Shown here: positions 1-8,106 of the stretch, one piece after another | How the letters are laid out: each line of letters opens with the position of its first letter | How positions within the stretch are numbered: position 1 is the first letter of the stretch | NCBI RefSeq assembly: GCF_052161655.1 | Contig: NZ_CP197418.1 | Coordinates: 6,014,001 to 6,078,000 of the forward strand | Reading direction: 5' to 3' | Origin: Novipirellula sp052161655 | GTDB lineage: Bacteria; Planctomycetota; Planctomycetia; Pirellulales; Pirellulaceae | Length of the DNA stretch: 64,000 bases | Position numbers and translations under genes: made by a program | Notes under the pieces: generated by a model | Told to the model about the DNA's origin: nothing | The model's database searches: none | The model's input: only the letters and a program-made list of their open reading frames with translations

Positions 1-29
1 TTTCCATTGTCGGTACGAGGGCCTGTTAA

Positions 30-629
30 TTGTCGGCGATACTCAAAGACATTCTCGCCACCGTCGCCCCTCGCCTTCGCTGTCACGGCTACAAGGGTTC
101 CGGCCAGAACTACCGCCTCGCAAATGAGAACGCGGTTTCAATCGTTAACTTTCAAAAGAGTTCGGGCGGTGAACGGTTTTACGTAAACGTTGGAGTCCAG
201 CCGCTGTTCGTGCCCACGGAAGGTGAATCCACGCCCGACGCCAAGAGAATCAAAGAACCAGAGTGCATTTTCCGCACACGTCTTGATCCTCCTCAGGATG
301 AAATGTTCGGCTGGCCGTATTCGCCCAATCTTGCTGAACAAGTTGCAAAAAAGTTCGATAAGCTCTATTCCGTGTTCGTCGAACCGTTAATGACCATACC
401 AGGGCCGATAACGGAGGCTTCAGTAGACGATTTCGATGAACAATCAGTTCATCCAATGTTGGGAGCGTACCACGCTCGCAATTTCTTGCATTTTGCACGT
501 ATCTCGTTGGCTCGCGGAAACAAGGAAAAGGCTGCCGAATTCGCGCGGAAGGCAATTGAGATCTGCCCGGAGCGGGCGACCTCGTTGATTCATAAACTGA
601 ATGAAACGTTGGCCAATGCATCTCCTTAG
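30..629 (+). CDS. DUF4304-type protein
   Basis: The 199-residue protein begins with TTG directly after an in-frame TAA; a GAGG lies about ten bases upstream. Residues 1-120 follow the DUF4304 pattern: a short helix, a GYKGSGQNYR segment, an INFQKS-like strand (here VNFQKSSGG) and FYVNVGVQPLF. The C-terminus (about 145-195) is helical with a TPR-like ARGNKEKAAEFARKA stretch. DUF4304 proteins have no established biochemical role; in several genomes they sit among immunity-like or mobile genes. No partner gene is visible here because the window starts 29 bases upstream. The family call is from pattern memory. Confidence 0.65.
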   Translation: MSAILKDILATVAPRLRCHGYKGSGQNYRLANENAVSIVNFQKSSGGERFYVNVGVQPLFVPTEGESTPDAKRIKEPECIFRTRLDPPQDEMFGWPYSPNLAEQVAKKFDKLYSVFVEPLMTIPGPITEASVDDFDEQSVHPMLGAYHARNFLHFARISLARGNKEKAAEFARKAIEICPERATSLIHKLNETLANASP

Positions 630-1307
630 TTTTGTCGTCCGAGACCAATCCACATCCGCGAGGCCTGCCGCGCGGGACGCCTTCGATGTAGTTTCAACGT
701 CGCTCGCGTAATGATATCGAGGTGGAATTTCGATGCTTTTAGCTTCATTCTGGGCGGTGTCATAAAATGCTTTTGTTAGGCGACTTAGGTGCTTGCAGCG
801 CTCGCGGTTCCTATTAGTGTCGATTAGTGCATTTCAGTGTTCCCTCTGCTTTGGCTGCGCCGAACACTAATCCCCACTGATGAACACTAATCTAGATTTG
901 ATGTGCCAGAGAACGATCGCTTAACCTCTTCGGTTGAAGGTCAGCGAACTCTGGTGTGGGGTACATCCCGATGCACTCCACAATCCCAGTGGAGGTGCGG
1001 CGTCTAAAACAGCTTCCTCACATATTCAGGAGGAGACAGAAAAATGAAGATGCTGTAATTCAGGTATGACAGTATTTCTGTCGCATCCATCCATCTTTCT
1101 GTCTATTTACCTTTGCTTGAAACACGGATGGTGGTGTTCATCGCGAAGCGGAGTTTTACCTCGAGAATTTTGCAATTAGAAGTGCCGCGCCGAAGCGGGA
1201 AACCGATTAAGATCAGTGATTCCATATCTGCGAGCCTCCACCGTGTCGCCTCGCTCCCCAAAAAAGTATGACGCCCTGTCATGCACATCCACGTTGTCAG
1301 GACGAGC
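630..1307. other. gene-poor spacer with degraded repeats
   Basis: No convincing gene. It holds a cluster of 'cactaatc'-type short repeats (about 815-895) and the imperfect inverted repeat listed separately. Short open frames here have no start signals or recognisable domains. Confidence 0.5.
1035..1103. repeat. imperfect inverted repeat
   Basis: GACAGAAAAATG at 1035-1046 is mirrored by CATCTTTCTGTC at 1092-1103 with one mismatch in 12. It resembles small dispersed palindromic elements elsewhere in the window but no second copy of this sequence was noticed. Confidence 0.45.
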
Positions 1308-1679
1308 ATGGACCGATTCGAGATTGCTTGGGAAGCCGCACGTTACAATCCGTTCTATTACCTCGGTTATGTAATCGCTCCTTGTGCCGTAGTCTTAGGT
1401 GCTATCACCCGATCCAAGCTCTTGTTCTCGCTGGCGGTGGTCGCCTCAGTCGTCTGCACATTCGTCGTCGTATGTATCGCGATTCAATACAAGTGGGAAC
1501 TCCGTTCCGCAGCGGCACAGAGTGACGAACAAAGATTGATCGTTGCGATGAGTGATACTGGGAATCTAGCATTCGCCCCTCTTATTGCCAGTTTTCAGGC
1601 ATTGATGCTGACGGGTGTTTGTATCGTACCGGGGCTTCTTTTACTTCGGTTCCTTCGTCGCAAGCGTTCAATGCCCTGA
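1308..1679 (+). CDS. small membrane protein
   Basis: A 123-residue protein if started at the ATG at 1308, which has AGGA six bases upstream; an in-frame ATG at 1281 would add nine residues. Three hydrophobic segments are visible: about 17-33 (YYLGYVIAPCAVVLGA), 40-60 (FSLAVVASVVCTFVVVCIA) and 88-112, ending in a positive RFLRRKR tail. No family recognised. It lies alone between a DUF4304 gene and an Imm1-like gene, all in the same direction but with long spacers, so an operon is not evident. Confidence 0.5.
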   Translation: MDRFEIAWEAARYNPFYYLGYVIAPCAVVLGAITRSKLLFSLAVVASVVCTFVVVCIAIQYKWELRSAAAQSDEQRLIVAMSDTGNLAFAPLIASFQALMLTGVCIVPGLLLLRFLRRKRSMP

Positions 1680-1798
1680 GTCCTCTGCAGTCGCTTTGGC
1701 AACGGCGAAATTCGCTGATACAATGGCTCGTTACAGAGAGTCATTCACTTCGTTCACGGTGGTGACGGCCTTGTTCCCCAGTGCACGATCTACAAACG

Positions 1799-2551
1799 AT
1801 GAGCTACACAGTCGGTCTTCTTGTTGAGTCGCCATTACCTGACGACGCCACTGCGTTTGAGCAATTCAACGCCCTGGCAGAGGCGAGTGACGTTAACGAA
1901 AAACCACACCCGACGTTCGTGGCGGTGCACGCCGAATTGACCTCTCGATTCCCTTGCATTTGTGACCTTCCCGATGACCAAATCGATGACGGCGTTTGGA
2001 GCGATGGGCCGCTGATCAATAATTTCGGTGCGAGCCAGGCTGTGATTGGATTCATGTTCCCGCATGTGAATACCGTTCTGCCATTGGTGATCGAGATCGC
2101 TCATAAGCACGGTATTACTGTGTTCGATTGGCAAACCGAGACCGTCCATCGACCTGGCGAGATGGTCCTAACCGTCGAGGGTGATGCCGAATCGCGAAAT
2201 CCAACGTCGGAGCAATTGGATGCGACCATCGAAAGATTGACGCCCAAAGGTGGACCAGGCTTTGCCGTCCTGGAATCGACGCGAGGCTATGTGCAAGCGG
2301 CGGGCGGTAATGGACTTTTTACTGTCGAGTGGCGTGAGGGCCGGAGTGCTGATTTTCAGCATTTTGTGGCGGGCAAGGACGGCGACTCCCAAACCGACGT
2401 CGAGATACCGACGAACGGCTTTGAAGTGTCCGTGAAAGCGAACGAGTGCTTGAATCTACAAGACGTCAAGTCTCTGTTCCAGACGTTCCTTGCCGGTGGC
2501 AACCGCCCCGGCAATTTTGTTTGGCGTGATGTGACCGAGCGATTCGTTTGA
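1799..2551 (+). CDS. Imm1-like hypothetical protein
   Basis: The 250-residue protein is started at the ATG at 1799 (MSYTVGLLVES) instead of the upstream GTG at 1781. It has no signal peptide or membrane segment and is acidic. The N-terminal half (1-120) ends in 'ITVFDWQTETVHRPG', and the C-terminal half (about 150-250) has a 'GLFTVEWREG ... HFVAGK ... WRDVTERF' pattern like the Imm1 immunity family of polymorphic toxin systems, where a final Trp-Arg motif is common. No toxin gene is adjacent. The function as an immunity protein is inference; it could simply be a conserved cytosolic protein. Confidence 0.5.
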   Translation: MSYTVGLLVESPLPDDATAFEQFNALAEASDVNEKPHPTFVAVHAELTSRFPCICDLPDDQIDDGVWSDGPLINNFGASQAVIGFMFPHVNTVLPLVIEIAHKHGITVFDWQTETVHRPGEMVLTVEGDAESRNPTSEQLDATIERLTPKGGPGFAVLESTRGYVQAAGGNGLFTVEWREGRSADFQHFVAGKDGDSQTDVEIPTNGFEVSVKANECLNLQDVKSLFQTFLAGGNRPGNFVWRDVTERFV

Positions 2552-2598
2552 GCTTGTGTTCCGCAATATTCGGTGCTAGTCGAACGCTCGTTGAGCTG

Positions 2599-3072
2599 TT
2601 AGCCGAGTGATTTGACGGCTTCGATCACTTTGGAGTCATGGCCGTCGACTTTGACGCGTTTCCAAACCTTCGCGACTTTACCTTCGGCGTCAATCAAATA
2701 GGTAGACCGCTGGATCCCCAACGACTTTTTGCCGTACATGTTCTTTTCTCGCCATGCACCGTACTTCTCGGAGATTGCGTGATTTGCATCGACCAAAAGC
2801 GGAAATGGCAACGAATATTTCTCGCGAAATTGGGTATGGCTCTCGGCATCATCCGGGCTGACGCCATACAACCTGACACCCAACTTTTCCAACTCGCTGT
2901 ATTGATCACGAAAATTACACGCCTCCTTCGTACAGCCCGGCGTGTCATCACGAGGGTAGAAATAAAGCACAACCGGTTTGCCCTTCAAATCGGCCAATTT
3001 TACCTTGTTGCCAGCGTCGTCTTTCAGTGTGAACGCAGGGGCTTTGGTTCCAGCTTCAATCCAATCAGCCAT
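2599..3072 (-). CDS. bcp: thiol peroxidase Bcp/PrxQ
   Basis: A 157-residue peroxiredoxin, the normal length for bacterioferritin comigratory protein. It reduces H2O2 and organic hydroperoxides in the cytoplasm with electrons from thioredoxin. The peroxidatic Cys47 sits in DDTPGCTKEAC and a second Cys52 lies five residues on, the atypical 2-Cys PrxQ arrangement. The YFYPRDDTPGC and SPDDAESHTQF motifs are standard. The frame stays open upstream to 3330, but the ATG at 3072 has GGAG about ten bases upstream and matches family N-termini, so the extension is rejected. Single-gene unit. Confidence 0.93.
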   Translation of the reverse strand: MADWIEAGTKAPAFTLKDDAGNKVKLADLKGKPVVLYFYPRDDTPGCTKEACNFRDQYSELEKLGVRLYGVSPDDAESHTQFREKYSLPFPLLVDANHAISEKYGAWREKNMYGKKSLGIQRSTYLIDAEGKVAKVWKRVKVDGHDSKVIEAVKSLG

Positions 3073-3522
3073 TTTCGATTTGCTCCGTTTGCAGGTCGTC
3101 GTTTCAATACACCGCACACCATAATCGGTTTCGCCGCAGGTTCCCATAGTCCTAAGGAGCAAGCGAGAAATAGGTGCCCCGTTTCGGGTAGGGCCGGTTC
3201 CGAACGGCCGTCCTTGACGCCTCGATGGAGTCGGCCGGTAGTAACCGCCCCTACGCACTTGGCATATTGAATTCGGATATGATTGTGCAGGCAGGCCGAA
3301 GTGATTCAGTGTAAGTTGATTTGTTTCCATCCCGTTTATAAAGCGGTTAGCGATGAAGCGACGGCGTTTGTCGCGAGCCCGTTAGTTTTTGCAGGAAGCA
3401 GGCCCGCGGCTAGTGCCGTCGGCTCACAAGAATTGACGAAATGTTAGTTTGTTTGGCACTACCGCCACGTTCCGCCTCTGCGATCCCCCCTTTACTCGCC
3501 CACCCGAAATTTGGAAACCCAC
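3073..3522. other. spacer upstream of bcp and PhyH gene
   Basis: Divergent region between bcp and the PhyH dioxygenase. It contains the GTAGGGCCGGTT inverted repeat (3188-3254) and, at about 3398-3430, a fragment 'GCCCGCGGCTAG' related to the long repeat at 47.3 and 53.8 kb. No gene seen. Confidence 0.5.
3188..3254. repeat. MITE-like element with GTAGGGCCGGTT ends
   Basis: GTAGGGCCGGTT at 3188-3199 is answered by AACCGCCCCTAC at 3243-3254 (one mismatch). The same terminal sequence is found in both orientations around the IS element at 24-25.5 kb, so this is a dispersed family and here seems complete at 67 bp. Confidence 0.55.
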
Positions 3523-4365
3523 ATGACGCCTGGATTGAACGACGAGCAGCTTGCTCTCTACGACCACGATGGTTTTCATCTCGCTAAACAACTGTTCGAT
3601 CGTGAAGAGATCGAATTGCTTCGTCGCTCGGCTAAGGAAGACAAACAGTTGGACGACCATTCGTTTGGCCGTGGGGATGGCGAAGGAGGTACGGTGCGGT
3701 TGTCGCTTTGGAATCATCCCGGTCACGGAATTTATGGTGCATTCGCCAGATGCGAACGATTAGTTCATGCCGCCGAGCAAATCTTGCGAGACGAACCGTA
3801 TCACTATCATTCAAAAATGATCATGAAAGATGCTCGCGTCGGCGGAGCCTGGGCATGGCATCAAGATTATGGCTATTGGTACGGCAACGGAGTGCTAACG
3901 CCAAACTTGGTCAGCTGCTTTGTCGCGGTCGACCCATCGACTCGCGAAAATGGATGTTTGCAAGTGATTCGCGGTTCGCATCTTTGCGGCCGAATTCATC
4001 ACAAGTTGACGGGCGAACAAGCCGGCGCGGACCTGGAGCGCGTCAGCGAAATTGCTAAACGTTTCGAACATTTGCATGTCGAAATGGACCCTGGCGATGT
4101 CCTGTTTTTTCACTCCAACCTACTGCACCGAAGTGACCAAAACGCAAGCGACCATCCACGTTGGTCGATGATTTGTTGCTATAACGCCAAGAGCAACGAT
4201 CCGTACAAAGAATCGCATCACCCGCGTTACACGCCGCTGGACCGATTGCCCGACTCGGCGATCAAACAGATCGGGGCTCAGCGATTCAGCGGAGATCAAG
4301 CCGAGATGGCGTGGTTGGATCCGAAACGCGAAGCGTCCGCCCGTCGATTGGAGGAAGACGCTTAG
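3523..4365 (+). CDS. phytanoyl-CoA dioxygenase (PhyH) family protein
   Basis: A 280-residue Fe(II)/2-oxoglutarate dioxygenase. The iron triad is His113-x-Asp115 (AWHQDYGYWY) and His202 (HSNLLHRSDQN); Arg213 of HPRWSM fits the 2-oxoglutarate anchor. Length and the WHQDYGYW motif match the PhyH superfamily that includes ectoine hydroxylase, but substrate cannot be read. ATG at 3523 is preferred to the TTG four codons upstream. It is followed after a 111-bp palindromic spacer by a MocA-type oxidoreductase in the same direction; planctomycetes often pair these families, possibly for oxidation of a small sugar- or polyol-like compound (inference). Confidence 0.88.
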   Translation: MTPGLNDEQLALYDHDGFHLAKQLFDREEIELLRRSAKEDKQLDDHSFGRGDGEGGTVRLSLWNHPGHGIYGAFARCERLVHAAEQILRDEPYHYHSKMIMKDARVGGAWAWHQDYGYWYGNGVLTPNLVSCFVAVDPSTRENGCLQVIRGSHLCGRIHHKLTGEQAGADLERVSEIAKRFEHLHVEMDPGDVLFFHSNLLHRSDQNASDHPRWSMICCYNAKSNDPYKESHHPRYTPLDRLPDSAIKQIGAQRFSGDQAEMAWLDPKREASARRLEEDA

Positions 4366-4370
4366 GAAGG

Positions 4371-4462
4371 AATGTCGTTGATCGCTCCGCGATCATTACG
4401 TTTCGATCACAGAGCGATCAACGATACTATTACGTAATGATCGCGGAGCGATCAACGACATT
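4371..4462. repeat. perfect 30-bp inverted repeat
   Basis: The 30 bases at 4371-4400 are exactly mirrored at 4433-4462, separated by 32 bases. Each arm contains GATCGCTCCGCGATC, itself a small hairpin; a lone related copy lies just after mutY (9321-9336). The element fills nearly the whole spacer between the PhyH and MocA genes. Confidence 0.85.
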
Positions 4463-4476
4463 TAAAGCGATTGCCA

Positions 4477-5565
4477 ATGAACATCTCGGACGACCTCGAT
4501 TATTTACCGACGATGCCGTCACGCCGTGATGTGCCCATTGGCTGTATCGGCAGCGGTTTCATCATGTCCGATTGTCATTTAGTCGCCTATCGCCAAGCAG
4601 GGTTCAACCCGATTGCGATCAGTTCACGGCGAATGGAACGAGCGCAACAAGTTGCTGATCAACACCAAATCGGATCGGCTTACGATTCCTATCAACGGAT
4701 GCTCGAGGACACGCGGATCGAAGTGGTGGATATTGCGGTTCCACCCGACGTCCAGCTGGACATCGTCCGAGACGTCGTTCGTCATTCGCACATTCGAGGT
4801 ATTCTGGCGCAGAAACCGATTGCGGGAAACTATACGGATTCGCAACAAATTGTGCAGTTATGTGCCGACGCTGGTATCACCCTGTGCGTGAACCAGAACA
4901 TGCGATACGACCAATCGGTTCGTGCTTGTAAATCCGCGATCGATCGTGGGATGATGGGCGAACCGGTGCTCGCGACGATCGACATGCGAGCGATTCCTCA
5001 CTGGATGCCTTGGCAATCGCGTCAGGGCTGGATGACTTGCCGGATCATGTCCATTCACCATCTCGATACGATGCGTTATTGGTTTGGAGAACCCGAGCGA
5101 GTCTTTGCCAGTTTTCGAACCGATCCAAGGACCGAATTCACGCACGTCGATGGCATCGGACTGTACATTTTGGAGTACGCAAGCGGATTGCGGTGCATGA
5201 TTTGCGACGATGTTTGGGCGGGACCGGCTCGCGAAGGAGCTGCCGAGGACCTTGGGATCCGCTGGCGAGTCGAAGGCACCGAGGGGATGGCACGCGGTAC
5301 GATTGGATGGCCTCGTTATCCCAAACGAGAGCCCAGTACGATCGATCTTACGACCACCGAATTGCAGCAATGGCACCGTCCGCGATGGGATGAGGTCTGG
5401 TTTCCCGACGCGTTTGCCGGTCCAATGGCCGAGTTGCTCGTTGCGTTGGAGTCAGGAACTGAACCGGCAATGAACGGAGTCGAGAATTTGCGGACCATGG
5501 CATTGGTCGATGCATGTTATCAATCTGCAGCCGAGCATCGTGCGATTTCGTTGTCGACGACATGA
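4477..5565 (+). CDS. Gfo/Idh/MocA family oxidoreductase
   Basis: A 362-residue NAD(P)-dependent oxidoreductase starting at the ATG at 4477. The Rossmann glycine motif GCIGSGFI lies near residue 22. The usual EKP motif appears as QKPIA near residue 110 and keeps the catalytic Lys; the IHHLDTMRYWFG stretch near 190 supplies His/Asp of the active site. The C-terminal domain is the typical alpha/beta dimerisation region. Substrate unknown. It follows the PhyH dioxygenase, suggesting a shared catabolic route. The replacement of Glu by Gln in the EKP motif is noteworthy but occurs in family members. Confidence 0.88.
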   Translation: MNISDDLDYLPTMPSRRDVPIGCIGSGFIMSDCHLVAYRQAGFNPIAISSRRMERAQQVADQHQIGSAYDSYQRMLEDTRIEVVDIAVPPDVQLDIVRDVVRHSHIRGILAQKPIAGNYTDSQQIVQLCADAGITLCVNQNMRYDQSVRACKSAIDRGMMGEPVLATIDMRAIPHWMPWQSRQGWMTCRIMSIHHLDTMRYWFGEPERVFASFRTDPRTEFTHVDGIGLYILEYASGLRCMICDDVWAGPAREGAAEDLGIRWRVEGTEGMARGTIGWPRYPKREPSTIDLTTTELQQWHRPRWDEVWFPDAFAGPMAELLVALESGTEPAMNGVENLRTMALVDACYQSAAEHRAISLSTT

Positions 5566-5629
5566 TAGAATTAAGGCAGGGCGTCGCACGACGTGATCTC
5601 CCACTTTCGTCCCATCGACTTGAAACGGT

Positions 5630-6796
5630 TTGATCATTTCTAACTCGTCCATCAATCCGTACGAACCCCCACGTAGCGATCCTGCGGTCGAAAATCCGTT
5701 GGCGCTTGGGGATGTATTGCAAACATCCGAGCGGCTCGAGTTTCAGACCGAATTAACTCGTGGGGATATTCGCGGTGGCATTGCTCGAACCAACATTCGC
5801 ACCGATTTGGTTAGCATGCGGACGTTGGCTTCGATTGTCATCTTCTTTTGCATTTACATTGGTTTTCTCAGCCTGGTTGCGTCTCCCAATTCAACCGTCG
5901 CGTTGCTGTTATCGATTCCGATCGTCATTACCGCGGCGTTATTGCTGGTTCGCTATCGGGCGATTAGCCGTGCTGTGAACTTGAATACTCATCGCTGTGG
6001 TCCCATTCACGGGTACATTGATCGCGACCAGATGGTGATTGTGCACGCAGACCAAACGCGTTGGATGAAAATGGAACACTTGGTCAGCGTCGGCCGCAGT
6101 CGAAACGCCTTGACGCTCTGTTTCGACGCGACCCAGATGCAATTCGACGTGCTGCCGTTACGTGCGTTCGCCGACCGTAACCGCGCCGTGTTGCTTGCCC
6201 AGCGGTTGAGTGAACTGCGTCCTCCCTGTCCAATCCAGCTCATCGACCCGCGACGTCAAGTGCTGGCGGACGACGTCCCTGTTTGCAGCCCGGCAGAGAA
6301 CGCGGCTTTTTTTGCTGGCGGGATCTATGCCGACGACATCCAAGACACCGTGCTGGGGCGAAAGTGGCGACGAGGGCTGCTGCGATTTACGTTGCTGTTT
6401 GGCTTATTCGCGATCAGTCTGATTCTAGGTTGGTTCTATTTTGTGGGGTTCACTAGGTTCGGGATCGTCGTGGGATTGGTGTTGCTGTTCGTGCTCAGCA
6501 AACCGGCTCGTTCCGTGATCAAGGCCCGCCGGGCGACGCTCAGCAACACGGAACCGTTATTGATGTCGTCAGGGTGGTTCGATGCTGCTGGGCAATTCAG
6601 CATGGCGACCACCGGGCAATCCAAAGCCAATTGGACGCTGTTCGACGCGTCTGAGATCACCGAACGCATGATTCTGTTAAAGATCAAAGGTTGCGACATG
6701 TACCATCTGGTCTCGCGAGGCCAATGCAGTGACGACGCGGCGTGGCAAGCCGCCTGCAATTTTGTCAAACAATATGGACCGCGGCCGGTCCAATAG
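5630..6796 (+). CDS. YcxB-like membrane protein with NPYEPP motif
   Basis: A 388-residue protein started with TTG at 5630 (no strong ribosome site). The N-terminus carries INPYEPPRSD, a motif common at the start of planctomycete membrane proteins. Two hydrophobic hairpins lie at about 64-107 and 249-290; each is followed by a soluble segment of about 90 residues with a strand-rich pattern (HGYIDRDQMVIV..., MSSGWFDAAGQFSM...) reminiscent of duplicated YcxB-like domains. So the architecture appears to be an internal duplication. Function unknown. It stands alone between the MocA gene and the PDZ protein. Confidence 0.55.
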   Translation: MIISNSSINPYEPPRSDPAVENPLALGDVLQTSERLEFQTELTRGDIRGGIARTNIRTDLVSMRTLASIVIFFCIYIGFLSLVASPNSTVALLLSIPIVITAALLLVRYRAISRAVNLNTHRCGPIHGYIDRDQMVIVHADQTRWMKMEHLVSVGRSRNALTLCFDATQMQFDVLPLRAFADRNRAVLLAQRLSELRPPCPIQLIDPRRQVLADDVPVCSPAENAAFFAGGIYADDIQDTVLGRKWRRGLLRFTLLFGLFAISLILGWFYFVGFTRFGIVVGLVLLFVLSKPARSVIKARRATLSNTEPLLMSSGWFDAAGQFSMATTGQSKANWTLFDASEITERMILLKIKGCDMYHLVSRGQCSDDAAWQAACNFVKQYGPRPVQ

Positions 6797-6918
6797 CGGG
6801 TTAATAACAGGGCGAACCGCCCGGCCACGACCGCGGCAAAGCTAGGGCTGACGCGCAGCCACCATACCCAGTACCATACAAGAGTCAAGATTCGGGTCCG
6901 CATTGGAAGTGTCATCGA

Positions 6919-8106
6919 ATGAACCAAATTGCATTAAGATTGCTCATTTCGCTCGTTTTGTCGTGGTCGTGGGCCGTTTCCTCGTCAGCCCAAACCGATC
7001 CGGCAACCGATCCAACCGCGGAAAAACCTGCCTCCCCCCCAGACACCACCCCGCTGGCGTCGCCCGATTCAAAACCGCTGTCGTATTGGATCGAGCAACT
7101 TAGTAACGACCAGTTTCACCGCCGGAAACTCGCCACACAAAAGCTGATCGATGCGGGGCCCGATTCGGTCACATTGTTAGTAGGCGCGATGTCGGCAGGC
7201 GATCTGGAAACGGTCGATCGAGCCGTCCACGCGCTCAGTGCAATCGCGCTCAAACAGGCTCCGAACGAAGAAGATGGAGCATTGGGCGAATTGCGGACGT
7301 TGAGTGTCCACGCTGCCGGAAGCCAAGCGTCATTAGCCAAAGCGGCGGTCGAAGAAATCCACGAAGTCCGAGCCACGCAGGCTCAGGAGGCACTCGGCCG
7401 CGCCGGGGTCATCATCGGCGTCGATAACTTCTTGGTCCGCGCCATCAGCACGCCACAAATGGTGGTTCAAATCGACGAGAATTGGTCCGGCGATATCGAA
7501 TCGCTGAAGTGGCTGCGATGGGTGCGAGCGATCGAGTTTGCTCGCGTTAAAGGGCCCGCGGTGCGAACCGATGTATTGGAACAACTGGTCACGATGCCTG
7601 ATCTGAACACGATCGCGGTGGTCGAAGGCCAAGTCGATGCCAAAACACTTCGTCCCTTGCAAGAAATGAAACATGTCAGTTCGATGGAGTTTCGCTATGT
7701 GCCGTTGACTCCGGAACTGGGTGACGAAATCGTAAAAATCCCGATGCGAATCTCGCTCAATCTGATGGGCACCGGGATCAGCAAAGAAAAGGTCGAAGAG
7801 ATGCGTCAACAGCTTCCTGGGTTGACGATCGATCATCGTCAGGGAGGCTTTCTCGGTGTTAGCTGTATCAACGGATTTGATGTTTGCCGCATCAACGAAG
7901 TCATCCCAGGATCGGCTGCCGAGACGTCGGGATTACAACGCGGTGACGAAATTGTTCAAATCGATAAAACCGAAATTGGAAAGTTCGAGGACCTGCAGAA
8001 TGCCATTAACCAAAAGGTTCCAGGCGACGAAGTGGAAGTGAAATTCCGTCGTGGCGATGCCCTCGAATCGGTGAAGCTAAAGCTTGGGAAGTTAAATCAG
8101 CGGTGA
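6919..8106 (+). CDS. secreted protein with PDZ domain
   Basis: A 395-residue protein with a clear signal peptide (about 1-25, cleavage near SSAQ). A Pro/Asp-rich linker (26-52) precedes a HEAT-like helical region (about 55-150) and a leucine-rich-like middle (about 170-305). The C-terminal 85 residues form a PDZ domain: GGFLGVSC, IPGSAAETSGLQRGDEIVQID, then VPGDEVEVKFRRGD. No protease residues are present, so it is more likely a binding or scaffold protein of the periplasm. Its TGA overlaps the GTG start of mutY by two bases, indicating translational coupling between two functionally unrelated proteins. Confidence 0.7.
   Translation: MNQIALRLLISLVLSWSWAVSSSAQTDPATDPTAEKPASPPDTTPLASPDSKPLSYWIEQLSNDQFHRRKLATQKLIDAGPDSVTLLVGAMSAGDLETVDRAVHALSAIALKQAPNEEDGALGELRTLSVHAAGSQASLAKAAVEEIHEVRATQAQEALGRAGVIIGVDNFLVRAISTPQMVVQIDENWSGDIESLKWLRWVRAIEFARVKGPAVRTDVLEQLVTMPDLNTIAVVEGQVDAKTLRPLQEMKHVSSMEFRYVPLTPELGDEIVKIPMRISLNLMGTGISKEKVEEMRQQLPGLTIDHRQGGFLGVSCINGFDVCRINEVIPGSAAETSGLQRGDEIVQIDKTEIGKFEDLQNAINQKVPGDEVEVKFRRGDALESVKLKLGKLNQR

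Noticed and set aside
3073..3330. 86-codon N-terminal extension of the Bcp frame
   Set aside because: It lies over a palindromic repeat, has no family match, and the ATG at 3072 has a good ribosome site and gives the normal Bcp length.
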